This document shows positions 1-9,569 of a stretch of DNA of 64,000 bases, piece after piece. Position 1 is the stretch's first letter. Each line of letters begins with the position of its first letter. The DNA is from Diplolepis rosae (Eukaryota; Arthropoda; Insecta; Hymenoptera; Diplolepididae). The translations under genes were made by a program, and so were the position numbers. The stretch is taken from assembly GCA_030998225.1 (NCBI GenBank), contig JAPYXD010000056.1:1054001-1118000 (forward strand), given 5' to 3'. Below the pieces are notes generated by a model, which worked only from the letters and a program-made list of their open reading frames with translations, searched no databases and was not told the DNA's origin.

Positions 1-1025
1 TAGGAAGATCTCCGGGTATGCCTTGATCACCTCTTTGAGGATCTCGTTCGGCACCCCCTCGATACCCGGTGCTGTATTTGCCTTAAGCCTTCCACCCGCT
101 CTATTTAGTTCTTCGCCCCGGACCACGCAGGAACTTCGGTTCTGTCTTTGGAACGGCTCTACGTGTGGAAACAAGCTCTGCACAATGTACTTGACTCGAT
201 CAGGATTATCCAGGCCCGGTTTTTTTTTATCTAGTCACCAATTTCTTGGTGACTATTTTCAAGGCGAGACCCCATGGGTCCTTCTCGCCCTCACTCATCA
301 AGTATCTCCAGCATTGAAGTCGGCTTTTCTTCATGCCTTGCCTCAAAGCTGCTTTTGCCCCTTTCCATGCCTCGTGCAGCATAGTATCCCGCTTTGAACG
401 GGTGAATTTTCGCCGCACTGCGAGGCAATCTCGACGTAGGGCTGCTAACTGGTCGTTGCACCAGTCGTTTATCCTCGAGGCGAAGCAACGTGCAGCAATC
501 GTGAGATCAATTATTGACCCCCCGCTCCTCGTCTAAACGTGAATTCCCTGCCCTGATTCAAAACGATCAGGTCATTCCTAGCGACCATCTCGCCAACCAA
601 GATTCCCCTCCTATCTAGGCTGGCCTCACCCCACTCGGGCGACTTACTGTTGAAGTCGCCCCCTATGAGGGACCGCCCGACAGCCTCGCTGAGGCTCTTC
701 TCAAGGAGGAGGATCTGGGGCTTGAAGACCTCGAAAGAATCGTTGGGGGAGAAGGAGTAAGCTGTACACGCTCACACCCGCCACCTCCACCCAAACGAAC
801 CCCGCGTCGGACTCCAGGAAATCCCCGACGTTCAAATAAGGGCTACAAACAAGGATGCTGGCCCTCCTTGATGGATCCTGAAACCAAGAAGACTTCTCAG
901 ACCATTTGTACTGCTCACTAATGAGCAATATCCCTGGCAGTCTGCATCAGGAGGTCCTGGGCATCATTCCTTCTTCCGAGGTTGAGTTGCAGGAACTTTA
1001 ATTCCTGCCTCTCAACCTCCAAAGC
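1..1025 (-). pseudogene. R1-like non-LTR retrotransposon ORF2 fragment (endonuclease and start of reverse transcriptase)
   Basis: Read on the minus strand, this holds pieces of an R1-clade pol. An apurinic-like endonuclease comes first: around 930-600 one sees SEQYKWS, then the conserved GGDFNSKSPEWG motif near 675-640. A linker follows with CWRYLMSEGEKDPWGLA (about 310-260). Close to the window edge is the RT-leading NTAPGIEGVPNEIL motif. The pieces lie in different frames and are broken by stops, so the copy is dead. It runs leftward out of the window, so most of the RT is not visible. The endonuclease would nick target DNA for target-primed reverse transcription. R1-clade assignment rests on motif resemblance; a related Jockey-type element is the alternative. 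Confidence 0.75.
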
Positions 1026-1029
1026 TCTT

Positions 1030-2110
1030 GCCGGAAGACCGGGCGATATCTTTAACGCCCATGTCTAAACACGTCAGACACCTTGGCGTTGCCTTGCAGC
1101 TCCATGCCAAGTATCCCGTGGCACCGCATCTTCAATGGGCATTCTTCCTGTCGGGATTGCAGCAGCCCCGGGACCTATGGCCGTAGCCAAGGCACCTGAA
1201 GCATAGGGCGACTTCCGAATGCTCGCAGATGCGGCACGCAACCCACCAGATCCTAATTTTACCTAGCTGAAGCAGACGCACGGCGTCTGCCTCAGCTAGC
1301 TGGATCACTGCGGTCTTTACCTCACCAAAGCGGGTGAAGAGCCTGCAGGACCCGTCAAGTGCCGGTCTGCCCAGTGCCAAGCACAGGGCAGACACAATCA
1401 GTTCTTTTTCAACGGTCTCGTCGAGGTCCCTAACTTCGAGGGACCTTGTCGAGACCAGAGCTGAAATTTCCGCCCTCTCCCCGACCACCCGTTCAAGCTT
1501 GTTGCGGAAGGCCGAAACGTCTCCCCCCTTTTTGGAGACCAGAAGGACTTCTTACTTCCTGGTCCTCCGGATAGACAAGACCTCAAGTCCTGCCTTCCGG
1601 GAGTCGACCTTCGCCTTCATTCCCTTCAAGATGTTGGCGTAGGACTGGCCGTCCTTCGTCAACACCTCGATGGCGTCGCCCAACCTGGCGGGCGTGGAGC
1701 GCTTCGATTTCTGTTTGGCAACAGTTCACTGTGCTTCTTGTACAGGGTCCTTCGCCTTTTTCTCCAATGTTTTATTTTTATTTTTTTTATTTCTCTCACC
1801 CCGCTTTGTAACCACTTGCCAGTTTCCTTCTTTATTTGGGGCCTGGTTCTTAGTCACTTGGGCAGACGAGGGTGACTGGTCGCCCTTCCCCCTCTTAGGA
1901 GTATTTTCCTGAGGGGTGGAGGGGACTGCCCTTTTCTACCCCTTCGTCTGGCTTTTTGGTGTATCTCCCAGAGACGCCGAACGTGGTATTTGGCAGATCC
2001 TCATTTTTTGCGTGGCGGGTTTCCAGTCTCTTCTGGATTTCCACCCCGCTTTTCATCAGACATTCGTGAGTGTTAAAGAGGCTGCCCAAAACCTCGGCAG
2101 CCTTTCCAAC
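1030..2110 (-). pseudogene. R1-like non-LTR retrotransposon ORF1 (gag) relic
   Basis: This is the minus-strand ORF directly upstream of the endonuclease part, the normal ORF1-ORF2 order. The best open part (1132-1488) ends in a CCHC zinc knuckle, CFRCLGYGHRSRGC, preceded by a domain typical of R1/TRAS gag (the ISALVSTRSLEVRDLDE region and GEVKTAVIQL). A second, broken knuckle (RCGATGYLAWSC) follows a stop. Upstream, around 1490-1700, the same protein continues in shifted frames (DGQSYANILKGMKAKVDSR), giving a lysine-rich N-terminal half. The product would package element RNA. Stops and frameshifts show that it is no longer functional. Confidence 0.72.
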
Positions 2111-2218
2111 ACTTGTTTCGTTTCGTACAAACCGTTTTTTCTGACTCAGGGGATCTCAAAACGTAAAGATTTGACGGAAATTCCGAAAATTATTTTTCAC
2201 ATAAAACCAATACCTTAA

Positions 2219-2572
2219 TTCTCATATGATGAGAATCTAAAAGACATCAAATTTAGATCTTTCTCAATAATATTAATAACTCTAAAATTAATTAACATTG
2301 TGAAAAGTCTGTAGTCTCATTTCACAGGTAAGTTTTCATAGTCTTTGTCTAACTAATTAAGATATTTTTGGAATTTTTCTGCTAGATTCTGCCCTAGAAT
2401 CAAACATGGTAATGAAAAATTATCAAATTTCAAATGATTGTACTGCATTCATTTGAAGAATTCAAAAAATCCAAACTATCAATGTTTTGATAAAAATTTC
2501 TAAATTTATTAAAAAATGATATACATTGATTATTAAAAAATTTTCGAAGAAGCTACATATTTTAAAAAGTGC
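2219..2572. other. AT-rich spacer holding a diverged dispersed repeat
   Basis: No gene is seen. Bases about 2290-2460 resemble 16495-16640: both contain a GTAAGTTYTCATAG block, a GATATTTTTRGAATT block, and an AACATGGWAA block in the same order. The matching part may be an old LTR or MITE fragment. The expected 5' LTR of the Gypsy element that follows is not visible here. Confidence 0.5.
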
Positions 2573-4294
2573 ATGACTTTTTTGAATTCTGTTCAACCCC
2601 AAGATACAATCCAAGAAAGAAATGCAGCGGGGGCGGTACCAATTTTAAGAGATCGCGTAATTCGATATATTAAAAAGAGAGCAGGCGATAATAATATACC
2701 GTGGGATGCAGATGACACACTGGACGCGTCACAACCGCAAATACGCGATGATCAAACGGTATCTACAAAACCGTCTGACTTTTCGAACATTTTAGGCGTG
2801 ACTGCGTTTCACGCCCACGCCCACGCTACCTCCACCGCGACGACCACGTCAACAATCACGACTTGCGCAGGCGCGTCATATGCACCGTATTCACAGGCGT
2901 ACTTCGCAGCCTACCCAGGGCCCGTTGCATCGCATTTTGACCATGCATCCAGATTCGTGCCTGTTACGCACCAGGCCCCGAGCACAACCATCTCAAGCAA
3001 TTTAACGACGGAATCACCGCCTTTTGTTCCACGTCGCGTTATACCCTTCGTCGCGCAACAAAGTTTCGATTAAATGGGGATGTCAACCCCTAATATTCAC
3101 AGTAATTTTAACCTCTATGCGCCGCACAATAACGGTGGCGCAAATGTGTATAATTCGACGCGAATCCCGCCAATAGCATCAGATAAAGAGCAAAATTTTA
3201 ATTCCGCGCCTACCAACCCCTATAATCATAATTCGCGAGGTACCAACACTCGTGTTGAATTAAATAGGGATGTCGGTAAAGTAGGGCGCCAATGGAATTT
3301 AAAATCCAATGGCTCATCAAAAGCAAGCGCGGAAGATTTTCTAAGACGAGTAGACAAGTGCAGAATTTTTTCGCCACTCACGGATTTAGAATTAATTAGC
3401 GCACTACCATTGCTGCTGACAGGAGTCGCTTTACAATGGTATTGGCTGAAGAAGTTGCAATGGACATCATGGTCCACATTCAGAACGGCTTTCAGAAGTC
3501 GATTTGGCGACGATGATTTCAACCGCCGTGTAAGAGATCAGATCCGCGCCCGCATTCAAGGCGCGAAAGAAAAAATTGAAGACTATCTAACTTGCCTGTT
3601 AGGTTTATACGTCAAGTTAGACGGTCCATACTCGGTCGAAGAGCAACTTGATAATGCTCACAGGGGATTGAGACCAGAATTTAGGCGCCTGATAAAACGC
3701 AAAGATATCGCCGATTTCGTGGAACTTGCGCAGCTGGGTAAAGACTGGGAAGCTGAATGGGCAACCATGCGCGATTACAAACCACCCCCTGCGCCGGAAA
3801 CGTCATTTTTACCGGAATTCGCGTATAAAGGCGAAGAAACTCGGAACACGAGGGCAAGTTTGTCAGCAATGGACGCAAATTTCGAGGAGAAAAATATCCC
3901 CAGCGAAAAGACGCATTCACCCCCTCCGATAGCGAGGTTCGACGCAATTTCACATAGCCCACCTAGGCAAAAAAGTCCTAGGCCGGGTAGGAAAACTAGG
4001 GACAACTACGCGCAACGGCTTCCCTCAGCGAACAAGCCTAAACAAAACGTTGCAAAAGTAAATGTAGACGCGATTTCTCAAGCGCCGTCTACCTCGGCGA
4101 CGATTATATGCAGGAATTGCCTTTCTTATGGCATACCTGCACCTCACGACCACAGTACAATCCAATGTACTAAGAAACAGCAAATTTTTTGCTACAAATG
4201 TGTTCGTGCAGGATATAGAACCCCGAATTGTCCAACACCGGAGTGTAAAGCTTCCGAAAAGCCTCCGGGAAACGCGAAACGGGCTCAGCGCTAA
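2573..4294 (+). pseudogene. Gypsy element A, gag
   Basis: One reading frame encodes a gag polyprotein of about 573 residues but for a single TAA at 3071-3073, followed at once by an in-frame ATG. The first 166 residues are rich in His, Ala and Thr. Then comes a capsid-like retrotransposon gag domain (about 3290-3770) containing ALPLLLTGVALQWYW. Near the C terminus are two cysteine clusters: CRNCLSYG and CYKCVRAGYRTPNC. The second is a CCHC knuckle in which the usual His is Tyr, so zinc binding is probably lost. The start is uncertain because the upstream border is abrupt and no LTR or leader is seen. It is followed by protease and pol fragments of the same element. Confidence 0.78.
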
Positions 4295-4339
4295 AGGTCA
4301 GCGCTGTACCTAGCCTATTCATATCAGACCTTGCTACCA

Positions 4340-4761
4340 GCGTCTCTAATGAGTACTCTGCTTCTCCATCTTTCTTGCCCTTATCGTATTATGGCGGGGA
4401 GGGGGCGCGTATGTCGCCTGGCGAATCACGCGTATATCTCGATTCCGATAAGTCCTCGGAAAACGATTGTACAGCCTTAAAATTTTATGAACAAGGCACA
4501 CGACTTTTCGTGAAATTAAAAATCGCCAACAGAGAACTCAACGCGCTACTGGACTCGGGTTCCACGAAATCCATTCCGGGTAAAGAGGGGATAGAATTAG
4601 CCGCAGAATTTAACCAAGAGATTAAACCCTCCGAAGTTAAAGCTATTCTATTCCCGAATGGTAGCATAGAGTCAGTTTTAGGGCAAGTGGCGCTACCTAG
4701 CACCCTAGATGTCGTCCAAAAATGCGTAGAATACAAAGTGGTGCCGAATTTTAAGTACTAA
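4340..4761 (+). pseudogene. Gypsy element A, aspartic protease region
   Basis: The translated segment contains the retroviral-type protease signature ALLDSGSTKSI (about residue 61 of the open stretch), with the substrate-flap region following (FPNGSIESVLGQVALP). The protease would cleave the gag-pol polyprotein. It lies about 45-80 bases past the gag stop with no convincing own start codon, as expected for a pol that was originally translated by frameshifting from gag. A stop at 4759-4761 separates it from the next pol fragment. Confidence 0.75.
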
Positions 4762-4773
4762 TGTGTTCTGGGC

Positions 4774-5160
4774 ATGGATGCCATTCGAAAATTTAGATTA
4801 ATTGTAGATGGCAACGCCAACGTTATTCGTATGGCTTACGACGACGAAGTTTACCGCACAGCCACTGTAGACTTATTGTCCAACTTGGCGCGGATAGACG
4901 ACGATGGGTGCGCCGCGATTATGGAACTCACCAAGACACAAATGGCTCTGGTAGAGGATTTCCTTAAGCGCGAGTTAAAGGTTTCAAAAAAGGAACTGGG
5001 TGCTACCCACCTTGCCAAACATACCATTGATGTGGGTGACCATCCGACCATCAATCAGAAGTACCATGTTCGGTCTTCTGCTGTGATGGACGAGATGAAC
5101 AAGCTGATGGACAAGCTAATTGAACAAAAATTAGTTAAGCCGTCTAATAACAACGAGGGC
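4774..5160 (+). pseudogene. Gypsy element A, protease-RT linker and RT N-terminus
   Basis: The fragment carries the conserved lead-in to a Gypsy reverse transcriptase: KHTIDVGDHPTINQKYHVR followed by a helix-rich stretch and [10 protein letters not shown]. Normally the fingers and palm (the LDFRK, PLP and YxDD motifs) follow. Here the sequence passes straight from KPSNN into NEGVK, which belongs downstream of the palm, so roughly 130 residues including the catalytic aspartates are missing. The junction is at about 5145-5155. This deletion alone makes the element unable to reverse-transcribe itself. Confidence 0.75.
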
Positions 5161-5164
5161 GTCA

Positions 5165-6273
5165 AGATGATCCAAGCAAGCTGGCCCCTATTTTAGACTT
5201 GCCAGCGCCGCGAAATATTCGCAAACTTCGGAGTTTCCTAGGCTCGGCAGGTTGGTATCGGCGCTTTATACCGAACTTTGTGACAGTAGCAGAGCCCCTT
5301 TTCCGACTGTTAAAGAAAGCGCAGCCCTTTGATTGGCAGGCAGAGCAGGAGGCTGCATTTGAGGCGATTAAAATTGCCTAAACTACAGCGCCAGTAGTTG
5401 CTCGCCCAGACTTCGCGCATCCGTTCACTCTACAAACAGATGCAAGCTCCACTGGAGTTGGAGCAGTCCTGACCCAGACGATAGAAGGCGTAGAGCGCGT
5501 AATCGCTTACGCCAGCCGCTTCCTGTCAGCCACCGAGCGTAATTACTCAGTGACTGAGAAAGAATGCTTGGCCGTCGTCTGGGAAATTAAAAAGTTCCGT
5601 GAATATCTGGAAGGACTCCGTTTCACGGTCGTGACGGACCATAGTAGCCTTCGATGGCTCAGGTCACTAAAAGACCAGACTGGACGACTAGCCCGTTGGG
5701 CTCTAAGTCTTTTAGAGTACGACTTTGAGGTCCAGTACAAAAAGGGGGCCTTAAATGTCGTACCTGACTTTCTATCACGGCTCGACCAGGACTTAGATGG
5801 TCCTGAAGAGGTCGCCGCAATCGACAAAACCGAGGACGCTTGGTATCTTAAGCGCCTCTTGGATGTTCAGAAGAATTCGCGCGCGTTCCCCACGTGGAAA
5901 ATAGAGAACGGACTCTTATACCACCACCGCGCGAATAAATGGCTCGATCCCATCCTCCCAGATTTAGATTCGTGGAAGATGGTCCTCCCTAAAGAGCGTC
6001 ATGCTGCAGCTCTGGCTGAGGCGCATGATCAGCCTCATGCGGGACATTTAGGGGTGGATAAAACCTACCACCGTCTCGCCATACGCTATTATTGGCCGGG
6101 TTTTTACCACGACGTTGCGCAGTACGTTAGTCTGCGATATTTACCAGCGTTGCAAGGTAGAGCAGGCAAAACCTGCTGACGAGATGGGCCATAGGGTGAT
6201 CGAAGAGCCATGGCTCATGGTTGGCGCGGATATTATGGCCCCTTATACGCCCTCATCCGCCCAGCATCGCTAT
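5165..6273 (+). pseudogene. Gypsy element A, RT connection, RNase H and integrase N-terminus
   Basis: After a frameshift near 5165-5175 the order is: thumb/connection motif [18 protein letters not shown]; one stop (5379-5381); RNase H with QTDASSTGVGAVL, FLSATERNYSVTEKECLA and VVTDHSSLRWL; then an integrase zinc-binding region HAGHLGVDKTYHRL. A single-base frameshift near 6125-6135 moves the reading to the frame with CDIYQRC, where the second CxxC cysteine has become Tyr. The integrase core then opens with VGADIMAP, which carries the first catalytic Asp. Reading stops at a transposon insertion and resumes at 8144. Confidence 0.82.
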
Positions 6274-6804
6274 GAGTCAAATTTTCTCAAGTGGAGCACC
6301 AAAAACGGACCTATCGATTTTGAAGATCTTTTTCGCTTTTTCCAATAGCTTAAAACATTATAAGTGCTAACACAAAATGTTTTGATGAAATTCGCTTTTT
6401 TCTAGTAGTTGTTTATAAACAAATTTTAGGCTAAGTTTTCGTAAAACGGCTATATTTAAGTTTACTAACAATGCGATTAGAGTGAAATATAAAACAAACA
6501 TATAAAAATGTTTGAACAACTATTCACGAGTAAATTTATATTCATATTTTTTTTTTATAAAAAATTCAAATTTTTATAAACAAATGTAAATTTTTTGAAC
6601 TTCTCATATAGGTAGGGAAAAAATCAAAATGCCTTGGATGCGGCAAACATACAGCTTTAATTAAAGAAAAAAACATTTTAGTACAATTCACAAACAAAAG
6701 AGCCGTCAATTTTTTTATGCAAGCCTGCACGCGCTCGGGTGCTACCGAGTCATCTCGTCGGCGCCAGCTATAACCGTTTTTCATTGGTTATTAAGTATCA
6801 GTAT
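6274..6804 (+). repeat. Left terminal inverted repeat of the 1870-bp element
   Basis: It matches the reverse complement of 7620-8143 along its length with scattered substitutions and small indels. Shared landmarks include CTATCGATTTT, TAGGTAGGGAAAAAATCAAA, ACCGAGTCATCTCGTCGGCG and TATTAAGTATCAGTAT at the inner edge. The inner half includes a GC-rich patch (GCCTGCACGCGCTCGGGTGC) in otherwise AT-rich DNA. Confidence 0.9.
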
Positions 6805-6834
6805 GTACAATTTTTGAATAACTATCTAGAAAAA

Positions 6835-7430
6835 ACGTTGCACAGTAGATAACACAGGAAAGTGGCCATGTTCAAGATGCAATTCAATCACAGCATTGGT
6901 CGAAAGATCAATCGACCCTACACGTTTATATCGTTTATTTTAAAGAAAATGGTGTCCAGAAACATTTAAATTTTGTTGTTTTTTCTGAGTATGTGAATCA
7001 CGATTCAACAGGGGTTCACCTTTACAACAGCAAAATGATTTCTTTCTTGAAAAATAAATTTGAATAAAAAAATATTAAAAAATTTTACTATTTTTCTGAT
7101 GGAGCAGGCTCTCAATAAAAAAACAGATTTAATTTCATCACATCACATGGAAAAGGGGCGTGTGATGGAATTGGAGGGTGCGTCAAAAGAAATGCTTACC
7201 GTGCTAGTTTACAAAACAGAAATTCGAAAAAAATAACAAATACTACAGAATTGTACAAGTGGGCAACTGAATTTTTCAATAAAATTTATTTTGATTTCTG
7301 CACAGTTGAAGAATTCGAAAATCACAAAAAAAATTGGAATCACGATTTGCAACAGCAAAAACCGTGAAAAATACACGGGCCTATCATTGTTACAAACCAA
7401 TTGATAATAAAAAAATTTAATGCAAAGGTA
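6835..7430 (+). pseudogene. Degraded transposase-like ORF inside the 1870-bp element
   Basis: Shifting between frames gives a protein-like string: SQHWSKDQSTLHVYIVYF, then FVVFSEYVNHDSTG, then YYFSDGAGSQ (stop) KNRFNF. After a frame change come HGKGACDGIGGCVKRNAYR and WATEFFNKIYFDFCTVEEF. The combination of an SDGAGSQ-type motif and a GKGxxDGxGG motif recalls a widespread arthropod repetitive protein that I believe to be transposon-encoded, but I cannot name the superfamily with certainty. At least two stops and two frameshifts rule out function. It probably represents the C-terminal half of the original transposase. Confidence 0.55.
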
Positions 7431-7619
7431 TTTCCGTAGCTAACAGCGAACGCTGTACAGCAAATACTTGAATAAATACGGAAGCGTTTTTTATGCGCCA
7501 TTTCTTACTATTTGATTGACATAAAACCTTAACAAAAAATTTGTTCAATTCTTCTTGACGCATTTAACAACGACATTGTGAGCATTATATTGTATAATCA
7601 TGCAAATGAACAAAAGAAA

Positions 7620-8143
7620 ATACTGATACTTAATAGCCAACGAAAAACGGTTATATCTGGCGCCGACGAGATGACTCGGTAGCACCCGAGCGCGTGCAGG
7701 CTTGCATAAAAAAATTGACGACTCTTTTGTTTGTGAATTGTACTAAAATGTTTTTTTTTTAAATTAAAGCTGAATGTTTGCTGCATCCAAGGCATTTTGA
7801 TTTTTTTCCCTACCTATATGAGAAGTTCAAAAAATTTTCCTTTGTTTATAAAAATTTGAATTTAAAAAAAAAAAATAAAAAATATGAATATAAATTTACT
7901 CGTCAAACATTTTTATATGTTTGTTTTATATTTCACTCTAATCGTATTGTTAGTAAACTGAAATATAGCCGTTTTACGAAAACTTAGCCTAAAATTTGTT
8001 TATAAAGAACTACTAGAAAAAAGCGAATTTCATCAAAACATTTTGTAGTAGCACTTATAATGTTTCAAGCTATTGGAAAAAGCGAAAAGATCTTCAAAAT
8101 CGATAGGTCCGTTTTTGGTAGCCCACTTGAGAAAATTTGACTC
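7620..8143 (-). repeat. Right terminal inverted repeat of the 1870-bp element
   Basis: This is the inverted partner of the left arm. It starts at ATACTGATACTTAATA and ends at GAGAAAATTTGACTC. Divergence between the arms shows that the copy is not recent. Confidence 0.9.
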
Positions 8144-8956
8144 TATGTCCTTGTTTTTCAGGACTTTTTCACGCGGTGGATAGAAGTCCTTCCATTAAGA
8201 AACGCGAATGGCGCGACCATAACCAAGGCATTCAAAGACCTGGTTATAACTCGCTGGGGTACGCCGAAGTTTTTATTCACGGACAACGGTAACGAATTTT
8301 GTAACAAGATCGTAGACCAGATCTGTCAGGAGTACGCGATTAAGCGCGTTAAGACGCCGCCATACCACCCGCAAGCGAACCCGGTCGAACAAATCAACCG
8401 AGTACTAAAGACGATGATAATCTCGTTTATCAAGGAAACACAGCGTAAATGGGACGTCCATTTTAACGACTTCCGCTTCGCATTTAACACTGCGTATCAT
8501 TCGTCTTTGAAAACCTCGCCTTCGTTTTTAAATTTAGGCCGAGATCCGTTGCCCCAGGGCACCCTTCATGAGAAACTTGAGCCTGTTACATCGGAACCGT
8601 CTCGTCCCGGGAATGTCGACACCTGGTCCGAGAGAGTCAAAAGGCTCGAAGCCTTGAGAGACCTCATGAAGAGGCACTTAGATGCTGCCCATAATAAGCA
8701 GGCGCACGCGTACAATCTTCGGGTACGTCCGCGTACTTACCAAATCGGCGACCGCGTCCTTCGGCGATACCGTACGCTTTCTTCCGCGAGTAAAGGAGTA
8801 ACCGCGTCGCTCACTAATAAATTTGACGGCGTATTCACGGTATCGAGGGTAATCTCGCGTACCATATATGAACTCGTGAATGAAAGAGGCGAATCGGTCG
8901 GCCGCGCGGACACCAAAGACCTCAAGCCGTATCTAGAGGCCGCTGCCTCTGAGTAG
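8144..8956 (+). pseudogene. Gypsy element A, integrase core and C-terminal domain
   Basis: This continues the integrase interrupted at 6273. The second catalytic Asp is in LFTDNGNEF and the Glu in HPQANPVEQINRVLK, giving with the upstream DIMAP a full DDE set. The C-terminal part shows YQIGDRVLRRYR and a chromo-like FDGVFTVSRVISRTIYEL segment, the usual end of Gypsy integrases. The frame is open from 8144 to the TAG at 8954-8956. Integrase inserts the cDNA copy into chromosomes; here it is inactive because it is separated from its N-terminus. Confidence 0.85.
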
Positions 8957-9116
8957 CGCCCTCTAATACCTTACAGTTGTTTGATTTAGGTGGTGGTCAT
9001 GTTGTCCAAGGGGAATTGTCCGTCCATGTGAGTCGAACATTGTTGTTGTTGTCCTGCATGTATGCATGAATCGCCTGACAATTGGCTGATTTCCTTTTTT
9101 ATTCTCTCGCCCACAG

Positions 9117-9569
9117 CCAACAGACGCCTTCAGCGGGATTTTCGTCCCCAACGATGAGGGGATAATGGATGTCGCCACCCACCCTGTGACTAGGGTACTG
9201 CGGGTGGTCGGGGTTGATCCCCTGCTCTGGTTCCAGCCCCGGCCGACCATGTTCCCCCGGGACCATGGCCCACCGGGCCTACCATGGTGGAACGGTGTGG
9301 TGGGCCCGTCCGAACCCACCTACCTCGAGGAAATCTCCCCAGAGGACCGACTTATCAGGTGGCTGTCCTCTTTCCAGGACGAGGTTCACGATTGGCCATG
9401 TCCCTCAGAAGAGGAGCCCCCATTAGGGAGCTAGGAGGGGCTGGAGGAACCGGAGGAGCCGGAGGAGGCCCAGCCGACCCCTAGGAGACGACGCCTTGGG
9501 CGGAGGTCCGGACGGATGGTCCGTGAGCGCCGAATTGCGGCACTCATACAACGCTGGCGCCCTATCTAG
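9117..9569 (+). CDS. Putative spliced accessory ORF of Gypsy element A (acidic-proline then arginine-rich tail)
   Basis: After pol, a pyrimidine-rich tract ending CCCACAG (9110-9116) looks like a 3' splice site. From it a frame opens with PTDAFSGIFVPNDEGIMD and runs through VGVDPLLWFQPRP and WPCPSEEEPPLGS to a TAG at 9432-9434. It then continues in the same frame with EEPEEPEEAQPTP and a strongly basic tail (PRRRRLGRRSGRMVRERR, then IAALIQRWRPI) to 9569. The region is much richer in GC than its surroundings. Arg-rich tails often bind RNA or direct nuclear import, but no function can be assigned. It is not a recognisable envelope: no membrane segment is seen. An initiating exon could lie in a leader that is missing here. 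The internal stop suggests that this copy is inactive. Confidence 0.45.

Larger units (their letters stand above)
6274..8143. mobile_element. 1870-bp DNA transposon with ~0.53-kb TIRs, inserted in Gypsy A integrase
   Basis: The element starts GAGTCAAATTTTCTCAAGTG and ends with its reverse complement. It is flanked by the direct repeat TAT (6271-6273 and 8144-8146). Removing the element and one TAT restores the integrase frame across the join (AQHRY then VLVFQDFFTRW), which fixes both ends and the target duplication exactly. The TIRs are long (about 525-530 bp) and imperfect. The centre holds a decayed transposase-like coding remnant. The superfamily is undecided: a 3-bp duplication and long TIRs alone do not settle it. 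Confidence 0.88.

Noticed and set aside
9165..9484. Three overlapping frames in the GC-rich region after Gypsy A pol
   Set aside because: Only the frame following the splice acceptor, with the acidic and arginine-rich tail, shows biased composition; the other two are shadows.
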